A DNA stretch of 64,000 nucleotides from Pseudomonadota bacterium (GCA_014584465.1 JACTMU010000014.1:1-64000), one strand, 5' to 3'. Shown: positions 55,010 to 63,884, numbered from the stretch's first letter. A program made the numbers and translations. The notes: generated from the letters alone by a model not told the origin.

Positions 55010-55885
55010 TCAAAAACAGGAGTGTTTGGGGAACGTGATCCAGGCGGCTCCACGTGGGAAGTGCTTTGGTTTAGGTTCAGACAGGCCCTTCCAATGAAGG
55101 AGGGCCGTAAGGGCCAACATGAAGGCCTCAAAAAGCTTTATATCGTAGACAACTTGGGCCTGATCTTGGTCGTAGATAAAGATAAGGTTCTCATACATAA
55201 GGTGTTTAAGAATATGGGAACGTGCTTCCTGCCCAAGAACGGAGTGACGATAGTCCTTCAGGAACTTTCGAGGAACTTTCAAGGCCTTCCCGATCCGATG
55301 GACCGAAAGTGGTGGGAAGGCTTCAACCCATTTGGTTTTGGGAAGGCGTCGTTTTAAAAAGAAGATTCTAGCCAAAAGTGGAGCTGCGTTGGCACCCATG
55401 GCGTGAGAGATCTGATGGGCCTCCTCAAGTTGATCCGTGAGATAGATTTCAATGCATCGTTCAGTGTAGGGGGTAAAGAGCCGATTTGGCTTTTTCCTTC
55501 TCGCACGCTCTTGAAATATCTTTCGCATCCATTTGATTTCACTTTCCTGGCAACGTTCGTACCCCGGGCATTTCAGTTTACACCTCAAACACTTTGGAAG
55601 CGACAGTGGTGCATTCACTGCAATGAGAGTGCTTTTTTTCTCCTCTTTCGTAAGAATTGAAACGAGCTGTTGGTCCGCCGATAGGGAATCCCTTGTCTTT
55701 AGTCGAGTGTAGAGTCGTGAAAAGAAGATCTTATTTTGCGATGGAAAGTATTCTAAAACAGCCAGGGCCGTACGATCGGATTTGCCCCCACCTAGTGCGA
55801 GCCCGACAAAACGAAGAGAATCTAGTTTCTTGCGAGCGGCTTTACGGGTTTGGCTTTTAGAACTAGGAACCCCGCCTTTTCGCAT
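55010..55885 (-). CDS. DUF429-like (RNase H-fold) protein lacking catalytic aspartates
   Basis: 291 residues. After a basic N-terminus, the first strand reads FVGLALGGGKSDRTALAVL; in DUF429 proteins the position of Ala30 is normally Asp. The second motif IAVNAPLSLPK has Asn91 where IDAPLSLP is usual. CLRCKLKCPGYERC (Cys99-Cys112) could bind zinc. The fold is predicted from these motifs; nuclease activity looks lost, so a binding or regulatory role is likelier. The start overlaps the GHMP kinase gene by 64 bases, so a later start is possible. Confidence 0.65.
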   Translation of the reverse strand: MRKGGVPSSKSQTRKAARKKLDSLRFVGLALGGGKSDRTALAVLEYFPSQNKIFFSRLYTRLKTRDSLSADQQLVSILTKEEKKSTLIAVNAPLSLPKCLRCKLKCPGYERCQESEIKWMRKIFQERARRKKPNRLFTPYTERCIEIYLTDQLEEAHQISHAMGANAAPLLARIFFLKRRLPKTKWVEAFPPLSVHRIGKALKVPRKFLKDYRHSVLGQEARSHILKHLMYENLIFIYDQDQAQVVYDIKLFEAFMLALTALLHWKGLSEPKPKHFPRGAAWITFPKHSCF

Positions 55886-56820
55886 TGGATCTTCACCTCT
55901 TCTTTCCTGTCAGGGGGGGACCAAACAAGAATGCATCCTCCACCGCCTGCTCCACAAATCTTAACCGACTGAGCACCCGCGTTCAAAGCGATTTCAGACA
56001 GTTTTTCAATTTCGGGACTTAGAATGGCTTTGGAGAGTTGAATGCGTGCGTCGTATTCTCGCGAAAAGAGATCACCAAGTTGGCTCCATTCATTGTGTTG
56101 AATGGAGTGGGCCAATTCGAAGGAGATCGTGCGTATTTCTTCTAATGCGCCTTGGACCTTGAGATCGCCTTGAACCATGCTCTGAAGAACCTGCCAGTTG
56201 TTCAAACCAGAGTGGTGGGAGTGTCCGCTATAGACGAGCAGGGCACATTTTTCAAAAAGAGTCGTTGGGAACTCCAAGGTTTCACAATAAACTTGAGACA
56301 TCTCATAGGTGATCATGTTGAGACCACCTAAAAGGGCAGGGTAGTAGTCCTGTGTGCCTGTGGGGGTATTTAATGCCTGGGCCTCAAGATTTGAAGCTAG
56401 AGTTATAATTTCAGATTCTGATTTTCTGAGGTTTTCGAATTTTAGAAAAGCTTGTATTAAACCAACTGTGAGGCTTGAGCTCCCACCAATACCTCCACCA
56501 ATCGGACTCTCTGAGGAGGTGGTTAAAGTCAGGCCCGATTTTGGTCTCCAGTAGTTGAGATGCACTCTCAGCCATTTGAGTCCAGGATCAGCGTCGTGCA
56601 AAACCTCTTCAAGTGAGTCATAACTTTTGTGCAGCTTCAAGTCGCTGCTGACATATTCAATCTTTGAATCAAGCCTTCTCTGCAACTTGACGGTGGTGTA
56701 GATGTTGATGGCGATGTTGACGGTGACCGACTTTCCTAAAAAAGCATAGAGGGGCCAAAGATCAAGCGTGCCCCCAGCAAGATCAATTCGCGTTGGTGAG
56801 CGAACTTCAACTTCATCCAT
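55822..56820 (-). CDS. GHMP kinase (sugar kinase type)
   Basis: 332 residues. The N-terminal substrate motif is SPTRIDLAGGTLDLWPLY, the ATP-binding motif is ESPIGGGIGGSSSLTVGL (the GLGSSS loop), and the C-terminal motif is VKICGAGGGGCILVW. Closest by pattern to heptose-phosphate or galactose/fucose-type GHMP kinases; TPTGTQDYYPALLGG is typical of that branch. It probably phosphorylates a sugar for envelope glycan. It lies between DUF4340 and DUF429 genes in one operon. Confidence 0.85.
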   Translation of the reverse strand: MDEVEVRSPTRIDLAGGTLDLWPLYAFLGKSVTVNIAINIYTTVKLQRRLDSKIEYVSSDLKLHKSYDSLEEVLHDADPGLKWLRVHLNYWRPKSGLTLTTSSESPIGGGIGGSSSLTVGLIQAFLKFENLRKSESEIITLASNLEAQALNTPTGTQDYYPALLGGLNMITYEMSQVYCETLEFPTTLFEKCALLVYSGHSHHSGLNNWQVLQSMVQGDLKVQGALEEIRTISFELAHSIQHNEWSQLGDLFSREYDARIQLSKAILSPEIEKLSEIALNAGAQSVKICGAGGGGCILVWSPPDRKEEVKIQCEKAGFLVLKAKPVKPLARN

Positions 56821-56826
56821 GAGAGG

Positions 56827-58332
56827 TCAATGTCCGTGGTCGTCGTCGTGATGGTCATCGCCTTCGTGAGAAGAGTCATCATCAACTTCAACACCACCAT
56901 CTTCGGTAACGTCATCGGGTTGTTTTTTTGATCCCTTTTGCTTCACAAGCTCCAACCTGGAAAGAGAATCAAGAGAGGAGAGAGTAACTCCAATTTTATC
57001 TTTGAACAGATTGGACTCAACTTCATAGAGCTCTTTGTTGGATTTAGAGTCTTTAAACGAATTTCCCCAGTGGATATCAAGAAGTGGAGTTTCTCCTCCG
57101 TCACCACCTCGAAATACGAGGCGATACTCTTTTGAAGAATCGCTCTTTCGTGGCGCCTTAGGTTTTACGGGAAGGTCAAACTTAGAAACCTCCAGGTTCT
57201 TTACTTTATTGAAGAGATCATTGACTGCGTTCACATTGACCTCTTTGTCATCGACCCCAACGCTCCAAAGATCTTTATCCTTCTTAAGGGTGATCGTGCC
57301 TGCAGATCCCTTAAGTTCAATCGTTTCAACGATTTTCTGGTCATAGTCGGAGTGAAAGCGAAAAGGTTCCTTCTTATCTCTAAAGTCATCAGCAGAAACC
57401 GCAAAACCTTGAGCCGTAGCCTCTGCCAACTGCATAATGGGTTTTCGATTGGAGACGAAAAAATAGACCTTTGAATCTGTTGTTGGACCAAAAAGGAGTG
57501 TCCATTCAGAAGATGCCGCATTCCCCTCCTTGGGTGAGGAAATGATCTTAATGGTGGAGACCTTCTTAGGATCATGAAGAAGAAATTTCTTAAGATCCGA
57601 GAGGTTTTCTTTGTCTTCTGAGACAAACTCAGAGGCGTGAAGAGTTTCAATTTTATCTAAAAATCGGGTGATAGAATTTGAGTCAAGCTTGAAATCAGAT
57701 CCTTTCATCTTCCATAGATCGTTCTCTTTAAAGAGAGTAAGTTGACCCTTCGGGCTCACAATTTCTACTTTTTCCACAGAGGATTTGGAGCCCTCAAAAA
57801 CTCTTTTTTCGCGAAAATCCTTTGCGCTCTTTTCAAGCTGTGAAGACCATATTGATGAGGCCGAATAGATCTTAGATTCAGTGGACCTTTTTACATAGTG
57901 CTTTCCATCAAAGGCCTTAACTGAGCCAATGGCCAAGGACTGGGTTTGTCCGTCCTCCTGCTTGAGGTCAATGGTACCAAGTGGGGTATGAAGCCCGTAG
58001 ATCTTCTCGTCAATTCCACCCTCCTCTTCAATGGACTCTTCACTTGTCTGATCAAAGAGAGTGTTGAGATATTGATCTACGCTGCTCTTGTCAGCCAGAT
58101 CATCCACAGGCGCACTGAGTCTCCAGAGGTCCTTCGCCTTCTTTATGACGACTCGTTGATCCCCTGTATTGATTGAGAACTCCACCACCTTTGATTTATC
58201 AAGGGAGAAGAGTTTGGACTGCTCCTTCTTGAGCTCCTTTTCTGACTCGGTTGCATCATAATCCCAAAAGGCCCAAAAGAGTGCTCCGAAAACAAGGGCT
58301 GTAAAGACAAGGGTTGAACGAAAACGCTTCAC
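56827..58332 (-). CDS. DUF4340 protein of Gld-type ABC operon
   Basis: 501 residues from the GTG at 58332, which overlaps the gldG-like stop (GTGA) and has AAGGAGAG upstream; the open frame to 58359 would lack an RBS. One membrane helix (STLVFTALVFGALFWAFWDY) and a long periplasmic part made of repeated beta modules (LWRLSAPVDDLADKSSVDQY, LWKMKGSDFKLDSNSITRF, LWSVGVDDKEVNVNAVNDL), each about 130 residues. The C-terminus is His/Asp-rich (HEGDDHHDDDHGH), possibly metal-binding. DUF4340 proteins habitually follow GldG-like genes. Confidence 0.88.
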   Translation of the reverse strand: MKRFRSTLVFTALVFGALFWAFWDYDATESEKELKKEQSKLFSLDKSKVVEFSINTGDQRVVIKKAKDLWRLSAPVDDLADKSSVDQYLNTLFDQTSEESIEEEGGIDEKIYGLHTPLGTIDLKQEDGQTQSLAIGSVKAFDGKHYVKRSTESKIYSASSIWSSQLEKSAKDFREKRVFEGSKSSVEKVEIVSPKGQLTLFKENDLWKMKGSDFKLDSNSITRFLDKIETLHASEFVSEDKENLSDLKKFLLHDPKKVSTIKIISSPKEGNAASSEWTLLFGPTTDSKVYFFVSNRKPIMQLAEATAQGFAVSADDFRDKKEPFRFHSDYDQKIVETIELKGSAGTITLKKDKDLWSVGVDDKEVNVNAVNDLFNKVKNLEVSKFDLPVKPKAPRKSDSSKEYRLVFRGGDGGETPLLDIHWGNSFKDSKSNKELYEVESNLFKDKIGVTLSSLDSLSRLELVKQKGSKKQPDDVTEDGGVEVDDDSSHEGDDHHDDDHGH

Positions 58333-59882
58333 GCCGCTCTCCTTCTCCACCATATCCATCCACCCAGGGAAAACATAACAATGGGCAAAGGAATGATAAA
58401 CGAGAACAAGAGAATCATAAACTGAGTTTGAGTCATATTAACGATCGATCCCGTGGGCTCTTTGGGACGAATGGTAACAAGTTCACTCTCCTTCAAAAGA
58501 GAGGCAACAACATTGAGTGCGAGGTCGCGATTCATCCCATATCTCATCCCCACATTGGTCATGAAGTCACTGTCGCCCACAAAAACAGCTGAGAAGTTCT
58601 TTGGTTCAGTGGGGGGCGCATCGCCAGAACCCGAGCTCTTTGCCTTACCCGTTGAGATCATCATGATGGTGTGAGGGCCAGGGTCTCCGCCCTGTTGGTC
58701 GGGAGTGAGATCTTTTGCTGCATAGGTCTTTTCGTGAGTCCATGCCAGTTTTTCAACCTTAAAAGGAGTGCCTTCAAGTTTTTTCAGTGAGGAGGCTCGA
58801 TCAAAGATGGTCAGTCCATTAGGTCCCCTTGGAATCTTTTTCGTAATCTCCTCAGTGGCGGAGTAGTTAAAGACGGGAACCATGCCGATGCTTTGTCCAA
58901 GGAGGATTCCGCTGTCGTCATAGATGAAGTTGTGAGCCATTTCGATACCGAAAAGTTTCGAGAGCTCACCCATGTTGTGATTCATCTCTGGGTCTGCGGC
59001 CACAAAAAGATGGCCACCCTTTTCCACATAACCTTGAAGGGCTTTGATCTCAGGATCAGCCAAATAGCTCTGCGGACCTATGATTGTCACTAAATCTGCA
59101 TTTTCTGGGATCGGTCCGTCTTGAAGAAGGTTCCATGTCTTTACTTCGTAACTGGCATCACCAAGAGCCTTTCTGAAGAAGCCTAACTGCTCAGCCTTTT
59201 CAGAGCCATCATCTCGCTCTCCATGTCCCGCAATGAAGAAGATGCTCTTTTGTCCAGAACGAGTGGCTTTGACCATTGCATTGGTAATGCCCTCCTCGTC
59301 GATTTTATCGAGATCAACACGAATCTTCTTCTCTTTATATTCAATAAAAGGAGCAAGACCCTCTTTTTCAACCTTGTACTCATTGGCAAGATCGGGTCGT
59401 TTTCGCGCGTCGATGTATCTGACTTTCACAAAGGAGCTTTCGTCTTGATATCGGCGCACAAAGTCACCTATCAGGCCCTTCTGATCCTTTCCCTCTTTAC
59501 CGCTGTAAAAGATGGTGACCATCATCTCAGAATCAAGCTTCTTAAGGATATCTCTGGATTGCTCTGAGAGCGAATTCAACTGATTCTCGGTCAAATCAAA
59601 ACTTTTGTCCTTACGAATGGCGGCATAATTGAATACCCCAAGAAGAACAATGGTGAGTAGAATCAAAACTCCCATGTTCATCCCATGTTTGGTGGTTCGC
59701 ATGGTCAACAGATCTTTAAAATAAGCGAAGTCCTTGACGATGGCGCCCACAAAGAAGGCAAGAAAGAGACCGAGTGGGATCAATAAAAAATCTTGCCAAT
59801 CTCCAAAAATGGCACGTAAAGCGCCACCGATGAAGAGGGAAAGACCCGACAAAAAGAGTAAAATGCTACCTGGTCGACTCAT
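58329..59882 (-). CDS. gldG: GldG-like ABC auxiliary protein
   Basis: 517 residues. Three membrane helices in the first 90 residues (ILLFLSGLSLFIGGAL, FLLIPLGLFLAFFVGAI, VLILLTIVLLGVFNYAAI), then a periplasmic ABC_transp_aux domain starting FDLTENQLNSLSEQS and including IFFIAGHGERD, ADLVTIIGPQ and VEKGGHLFVAADPEM, and a C-terminal helix (FMILLFSFIIPLPIVMF). In Bacteroidetes GldG acts with GldA and GldF in gliding; here the family is named by similarity, and the function may differ. Confidence 0.85.
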   Translation of the reverse strand: MSRPGSILLFLSGLSLFIGGALRAIFGDWQDFLLIPLGLFLAFFVGAIVKDFAYFKDLLTMRTTKHGMNMGVLILLTIVLLGVFNYAAIRKDKSFDLTENQLNSLSEQSRDILKKLDSEMMVTIFYSGKEGKDQKGLIGDFVRRYQDESSFVKVRYIDARKRPDLANEYKVEKEGLAPFIEYKEKKIRVDLDKIDEEGITNAMVKATRSGQKSIFFIAGHGERDDGSEKAEQLGFFRKALGDASYEVKTWNLLQDGPIPENADLVTIIGPQSYLADPEIKALQGYVEKGGHLFVAADPEMNHNMGELSKLFGIEMAHNFIYDDSGILLGQSIGMVPVFNYSATEEITKKIPRGPNGLTIFDRASSLKKLEGTPFKVEKLAWTHEKTYAAKDLTPDQQGGDPGPHTIMMISTGKAKSSGSGDAPPTEPKNFSAVFVGDSDFMTNVGMRYGMNRDLALNVVASLLKESELVTIRPKEPTGSIVNMTQTQFMILLFSFIIPLPIVMFSLGGWIWWRRRAA

Positions 59883-59887
59883 TGAGG

Positions 59888-60658
59888 TTACCTCCAGCGT
59901 GAAGACTCAATTACACGTTGAGTTAAGAATCCATAGAGAGCTACGAGACTCACAAAAAAGACAATCGATGAAACCCGAACAGTCCCCTTCACAAAACCCA
60001 CAAGGTGGGTTCCAATCGAAAGGTGTTCAAAGAGCGCTGTAGAGAAGGTGCCCTCGACAATGTCGGTTCCGGTTCCTAAAAACCAGAGGCCAACATTTAA
60101 AATGAGAGCAGCAACGACGGCCAGGACCACCGATTCCGTGAGAGAGGAGCAAAAGATCCCGATGGCCACGTATCCGGCTGCCAAGAAGAGTAGGCCCAGG
60201 TAGGAGGAGATCAACGGTCCCCAGTCAAAATCGGTGAAGAAGGCCATTGAGACCGGATAGAGAAATGAAAGGGCCACCAATGCAAAGGCGGCACCAATTC
60301 CCGCAAAGAGTTTTCCAGCCACAATCTGTGTTGCGGTTACGGGACTTGTCAAAAGAAGATCGTAGGTGCGAAGTTTCTTTTCTTCAGCAATCAGACGCAT
60401 GGTCAATGCGGGCACTGCAAGCAGAAGAATCAGATTCACTAGAGATATGTGCTGGACAAAGAAGCCACCATGGATGTCCATACCGCCCCGACCCTGCCCC
60501 ATCATTGCCGCCATCTGCATGCTACCAATGAACCGTCTCAAGCCAGTCCAAAACGAAAATCCCCATACAGTTGTGCAGCATCCGCCCACCACAAAGAAAA
60601 TGGGATTAAATAAGATTCCCTTGAGATCCTTCCACCCTATTGTCAAAAAACCTCTCAT
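59888..60658 (-). CDS. gldF: GldF-like ABC permease
   Basis: 256 residues with six membrane helices of the ABC-2 type. It opens GWKDLKGILFNPIFFVVGG and holds ALTMRLIAEEKKLRTYDLLL followed by SPVTATQIVAGKL, the conserved loop of this permease class. It sits between ATPase and GldG-like genes with gaps of 12 and 5 bases. The Met/Gly-rich insertion (MQMAAMMGQGRGGMDIHGG) after helix one is unusual. Confidence 0.85.
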   Translation of the reverse strand: MRGFLTIGWKDLKGILFNPIFFVVGGCCTTVWGFSFWTGLRRFIGSMQMAAMMGQGRGGMDIHGGFFVQHISLVNLILLLAVPALTMRLIAEEKKLRTYDLLLTSPVTATQIVAGKLFAGIGAAFALVALSFLYPVSMAFFTDFDWGPLISSYLGLLFLAAGYVAIGIFCSSLTESVVLAVVAALILNVGLWFLGTGTDIVEGTFSTALFEHLSIGTHLVGFVKGTVRVSSIVFFVSLVALYGFLTQRVIESSRWR

Positions 60659-60670
60659 GGAGCTACCTCC

Positions 60671-61612
60671 TCAATGTTTTGCAATGTGTGACTCTGAACC
60701 AGTCAGTTTTAAGAATATATCTTCAAGATTGAAGGTTGATGAACGCATCTCCAACAGTCCAACCCCCTTTTTGACCACATGGTCTGAAAGTCGTTCCAAG
60801 AGATCCTCTGTTTCGTCGGTGTCCACATGAAGGACGCCATTGCCATCCACAGACTCGACCTTTCGAACACCATCGAGGGAAGCGATGGAGTCCACAAGCT
60901 CCTTGGAGTTTCTGCGAATCTTCAGGAAAATTCTTTGGCCTCGCGACATCTTTCGACTGAGTCCCTCAAGGGAGTCTTCAGCCACAATTCTTCCTCGGTT
61001 GATGATAATGATGCGTTCACAACTGGCTTGAACTTCGGGGAGAATATGAGTGGACAATATGATCGTATGGCTCTTTCTCAGCTCTTGAATCAAGTGTCGG
61101 ATTTCAGCCACCTGTTTGGGATCAAGACCCACGGTCGGTTCATCAAGAATCAAGATTTCTGGGTCGGAGACGAGGGCCTGGGCTATTCCAACGCGTTGTC
61201 GAAATCCTTTCGAGAGATTCTTAATAAGGCGTTTGTGAACCTCTTGAAGATTTGTCTTTTGTAGTGAGGAATCCACCATGGAGGCGATCTTCTCTGAAGG
61301 GACCCCTTTGAGTTTTGCAACAAAGGTTAGATATTCATTGACGTACATGTCGGTGTAGACGGGCGGAACTTCAGGGAGATAGCCAATGCGCTGCTTGACC
61401 TCAACAGGATTCTCAAAAACATCAAACCCTGCAACCTTAACAGATCCATCGGACGGAGCCATGTAGCCTGTGATGATCTTCATTGTGGTGGTCTTGCCGG
61501 CGCCATTAGGGCCTAAAAAACCCACAACCTCTCCCTTTGCCACAGTGAAATTAAGTCCATCAATTGCCAGGTGAGGGCCATATCTCTTTGTTAAATTCGT
61601 GACTTCAATCAT
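60671..61612 (-). CDS. gldA: GldA-like ABC transporter ATPase
   Basis: 313 residues from the ATG at 61612 (GGGAG upstream). Walker A is GPNGAGKTTTMK, the Q loop is GYLPEVPP, the signature is LSKGFRQRVGIAQAL, Walker B is ILILDEPTVGLDP and the switch His is in LSTHILPE. A C-terminal extension (about 215-313) with LLERLSDHVVKKG is typical of ABC-2 ATPases. It drives the permease encoded downstream; first gene of a seven-gene operon. Confidence 0.92.
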   Translation of the reverse strand: MIEVTNLTKRYGPHLAIDGLNFTVAKGEVVGFLGPNGAGKTTTMKIITGYMAPSDGSVKVAGFDVFENPVEVKQRIGYLPEVPPVYTDMYVNEYLTFVAKLKGVPSEKIASMVDSSLQKTNLQEVHKRLIKNLSKGFRQRVGIAQALVSDPEILILDEPTVGLDPKQVAEIRHLIQELRKSHTIILSTHILPEVQASCERIIIINRGRIVAEDSLEGLSRKMSRGQRIFLKIRRNSKELVDSIASLDGVRKVESVDGNGVLHVDTDETEDLLERLSDHVVKKGVGLLEMRSSTFNLEDIFLKLTGSESHIAKH

Positions 61613-61798
61613 TGGGCACTCCCATCGTCTGTGATCTGAAACAATTAAAACAATTAAGTGGCTGACCACTTTGCAACAGCCACCATATAATTTCTATACC
61701 TTTGAGCAGGACTGTCAATAGACTATAACCATAGACTTAACGCATCTTGATGTGTGAATTGAGCTGGTCCGGAAGGCAGTTACCGCTAAAGTGATCTA
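61613..61798. promoter_or_regulatory. Upstream region of the ABC operon
   Basis: About 190 bases of relatively AT-rich sequence with a repeated AAACAATTAAAACAATTAAG motif near 61638 on the plus strand. The promoter of the seven-gene minus-strand operon must be here. I could not fix -35/-10 boxes with confidence. Confidence 0.4.
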
Positions 61799-61908
61799 TA
61801 TACCTTCGTTGAGCCTCCTCGAGTTAGCGCCTCTGGCTAGCCCTTCGTCGGCCCGCCTCGGTATAAGAAAAACTTATGGAAATTCACTCGAAAGCAGGTT
61901 TCGCGCCA
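61799..61908 (+). mobile_element. MITE-like element with alternative right end
   Basis: The left arm is missing: sequence joins the core at TATACCTTCGTTGAGCC. The core and inner second arm (GGTATAAGAAAAACTTAT) are intact. After GGAAATTC the usual terminus is replaced by the 23-bp sequence also found at 39945-39967, which contains a small hairpin. The following 180 bases (61909-62088) hold only a short hairpin (CACACC/GGTGTG, 62019-62039) and no supported gene. Confidence 0.75.
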
Positions 61909-62088
61909 AGCACCATGTAATTTTAACAAACAGGAATCTGTAGGTACCCCTCAAAAGTGCAGTCAATCGCCTAAAAGTATTGGGGTTATAACGTTTGTAG
62001 GAGAAACAGCCAGTTGACCACACCTCAAACACTGGTGTGTATCGAAATAAGACTATGGTGGTGGGAAACACTAATGGAGATAAAGGTT

Positions 62089-63357
62089 CTATGACCCAAC
62101 TTTGAAAGTGGATTCGTTTCGAAATGTCACACGCCCCAATCGATCTCCCTTAATGGGAGTGACGAAACGGCATTCGGTGGCAATGACTTCAAATTGTCCC
62201 ATCGATCTCAGAGTCTCTCGATTATGAAAGGACTCCTTGATGATCCATTGAGCAACTTTCTTTAGATCTTCTGGACCTGGGGTATCACCTCTCTTTTTGT
62301 GAAGAATGGCGTGAGCCGAAGGATAGTCTTTCAGGTGAATCCACAGATCCCACGGTTGAGATTTTCGAAGGAGTTGAAGGTTGTCTTTTGCGTTCTTTCC
62401 CATAAAAACAACATATGATCCAACCATAAGCTTACGGGTCTTAATTCCCAGTTTTTCATACCAACTTTTGGATCTTCCAGCAATGTTCCCAACGGTCTCA
62501 TCATCCTTGGAAGGCACCTCTTCTTGTGATTGTAAATCTGCCAATTCGCTTTCAAGTTGACGGATGCGTTCAATTGTTCGAAGTCGCTTCTGTTCAATCT
62601 CCTTTGCCTTTTTGAAGACGAACTCAATATTCCAAGCTAGAGTTTGAGAAGAGTCCACAAAATCGGACAATTCATGAGGAATGCTCTTAAGGCCGTGACA
62701 CTTGAGCCATTCTCCAGCTTCACGCCACTTGGAACTGTCCTTAAGTGAGAGCTCCTCTTTCACCCGTTGGAGAACTTTACATTTCTTTTCAATGGTCATC
62801 TGTCGATGAGATATTCCAGACACGACTCCTTTTGTTCGCGCCTTTAGAGAGGTCCATTCGGATCGAATCTCTTCGATCGATCGTTCCGTCGAAGGTCGAT
62901 TCTTAGGTTGAAAGTAGTCATCTCGCAGATCTCCGAGATCCTTAACCTTGAACCAACTGATCTGTTTTCCAGAACTTTTGGCGATAAGATTTTGACCGCC
63001 TGGGAGCAGTCGGATCTCAATTTTGCATTCATCGCCGTTGTTTTGAAGTAAGTCTATTTCTACCACTCTGCCTAAATTTTCGAGCCGTTGAATTGAGTTC
63101 ACGATCTTCCCCACAGCATGGCTTCTTAAAAAAAGTCCCGTAGGCTTCACAATGGACTTCTTCGTGGGAGCCTCAGGTAAAGGGAAAAGGAGGGGAAGCT
63201 TTGGGTTCATCTCTACCCAGATCCAGAAAGCCCCCCTCTTCCAGATCTTAAGACCTACTCCGCCTCCTGAGGTTCTAACCTCCTGAACCGTACCGCCCAA
63301 TAGTCCTTGGAGGTGGTTCACAATTTTGTCTAATTCTGATATGGTCAAGGGCTTCAT
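62089..63357 (-). CDS. NFACT-family (RqcH/Tae2-like) protein, short form
   Basis: 422 residues from the ATG at 63357; a TTG at 63366 is another option. The C-terminal NFACT-R domain is clear: GSYVVFMGKNAKDNLQLLRK and DLWIHLKDYPSAHAILHKKR. A central coiled coil (about 195-290) and a diverged NFACT-N precede it. RqcH binds tRNA-Ala and split 50S subunits to add alanine tails. The usual DR pair of the NFACT-N seems to read GR (ENLGRVVEI), and the chain is about 150 residues shorter than B. subtilis RqcH, so tailing activity is uncertain. Confidence 0.78.
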   Translation of the reverse strand: MKPLTISELDKIVNHLQGLLGGTVQEVRTSGGGVGLKIWKRGAFWIWVEMNPKLPLLFPLPEAPTKKSIVKPTGLFLRSHAVGKIVNSIQRLENLGRVVEIDLLQNNGDECKIEIRLLPGGQNLIAKSSGKQISWFKVKDLGDLRDDYFQPKNRPSTERSIEEIRSEWTSLKARTKGVVSGISHRQMTIEKKCKVLQRVKEELSLKDSSKWREAGEWLKCHGLKSIPHELSDFVDSSQTLAWNIEFVFKKAKEIEQKRLRTIERIRQLESELADLQSQEEVPSKDDETVGNIAGRSKSWYEKLGIKTRKLMVGSYVVFMGKNAKDNLQLLRKSQPWDLWIHLKDYPSAHAILHKKRGDTPGPEDLKKVAQWIIKESFHNRETLRSMGQFEVIATECRFVTPIKGDRLGRVTFRNESTFKVGS

Positions 63358-63413
63358 AAGGTCCAATTTTATCCTGACTTCTAAATTCTTACAATAACCC
63401 CCCGATAGGATAG

Positions 63414-63569
63414 AGTCAGCTTTGTTATGTAATCTGCGATTTTCGTGATTGGCCTACAGAGGAACTCAAAGGATGGGAAGTTCCGGCCAAAGGTGAGAGA
63501 CCCAAGTTCGATTGGTATTTCCCGGTGATGTCTTTGAAAATGACGGGCCGGCTGAAACGAGGAATCTAA
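63414..63569 (+). other. Possible small coding stretch without a normal start
   Basis: A 51-codon frame after a stop at 63411-63413 contains CDFRDWPTEELKGWEVP and FDWYFPVMSLKMTGRLKRGI, which looks like real protein sequence (balanced composition, two Trp-rich motifs). It ends three bases before the ATG of the next gene with an AGGAAT RBS inside it. No ATG, GTG or TTG start exists early in the frame, so it may be the tail of a broken gene. Confidence 0.35.
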
Positions 63570-63884
63570 ATGGACAAAATACGTGAAGCCATTGATGATG
63601 ATTCAGAGAAAGATCGGCTTTTTGCTATCTTTGAACACCATTTTCTTAACTGCACGGTCGCAGAGGAGTCACCCGATTCGTTCATCGATAGGGTTGTCAG
63701 AGATTTTATCGTGCATCTCTCCTCTTTTGGGCACATTCCTGAGAGGGTTTTAAACCATCTCAAAGAGGATCTCCGAGAGGAGGTCGGGCAGATGTATCGA
63801 AAGAAAACCTATGGTCAGATCAATCTTACGGATCTCAAGCACTGTGCTCAACGACGGCTGCAGAGACCTCGGAGATATTCATAA
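63570..63884 (+). CDS. Small helical protein, unknown function
   Basis: 104 residues, mostly charged amphipathic helices (IDDDSEKDRLFAIFEHHF, RVVRDFIVHLSSFGHIPERV). No signal, no membrane helix and no known motif. It directly follows the uncertain frame at 63414, with GAGGAAT as RBS. The last bases overlap the end of the convergent gene. Confidence 0.5.
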   Translation: MDKIREAIDDDSEKDRLFAIFEHHFLNCTVAEESPDSFIDRVVRDFIVHLSSFGHIPERVLNHLKEDLREEVGQMYRKKTYGQINLTDLKHCAQRRLQRPRRYS

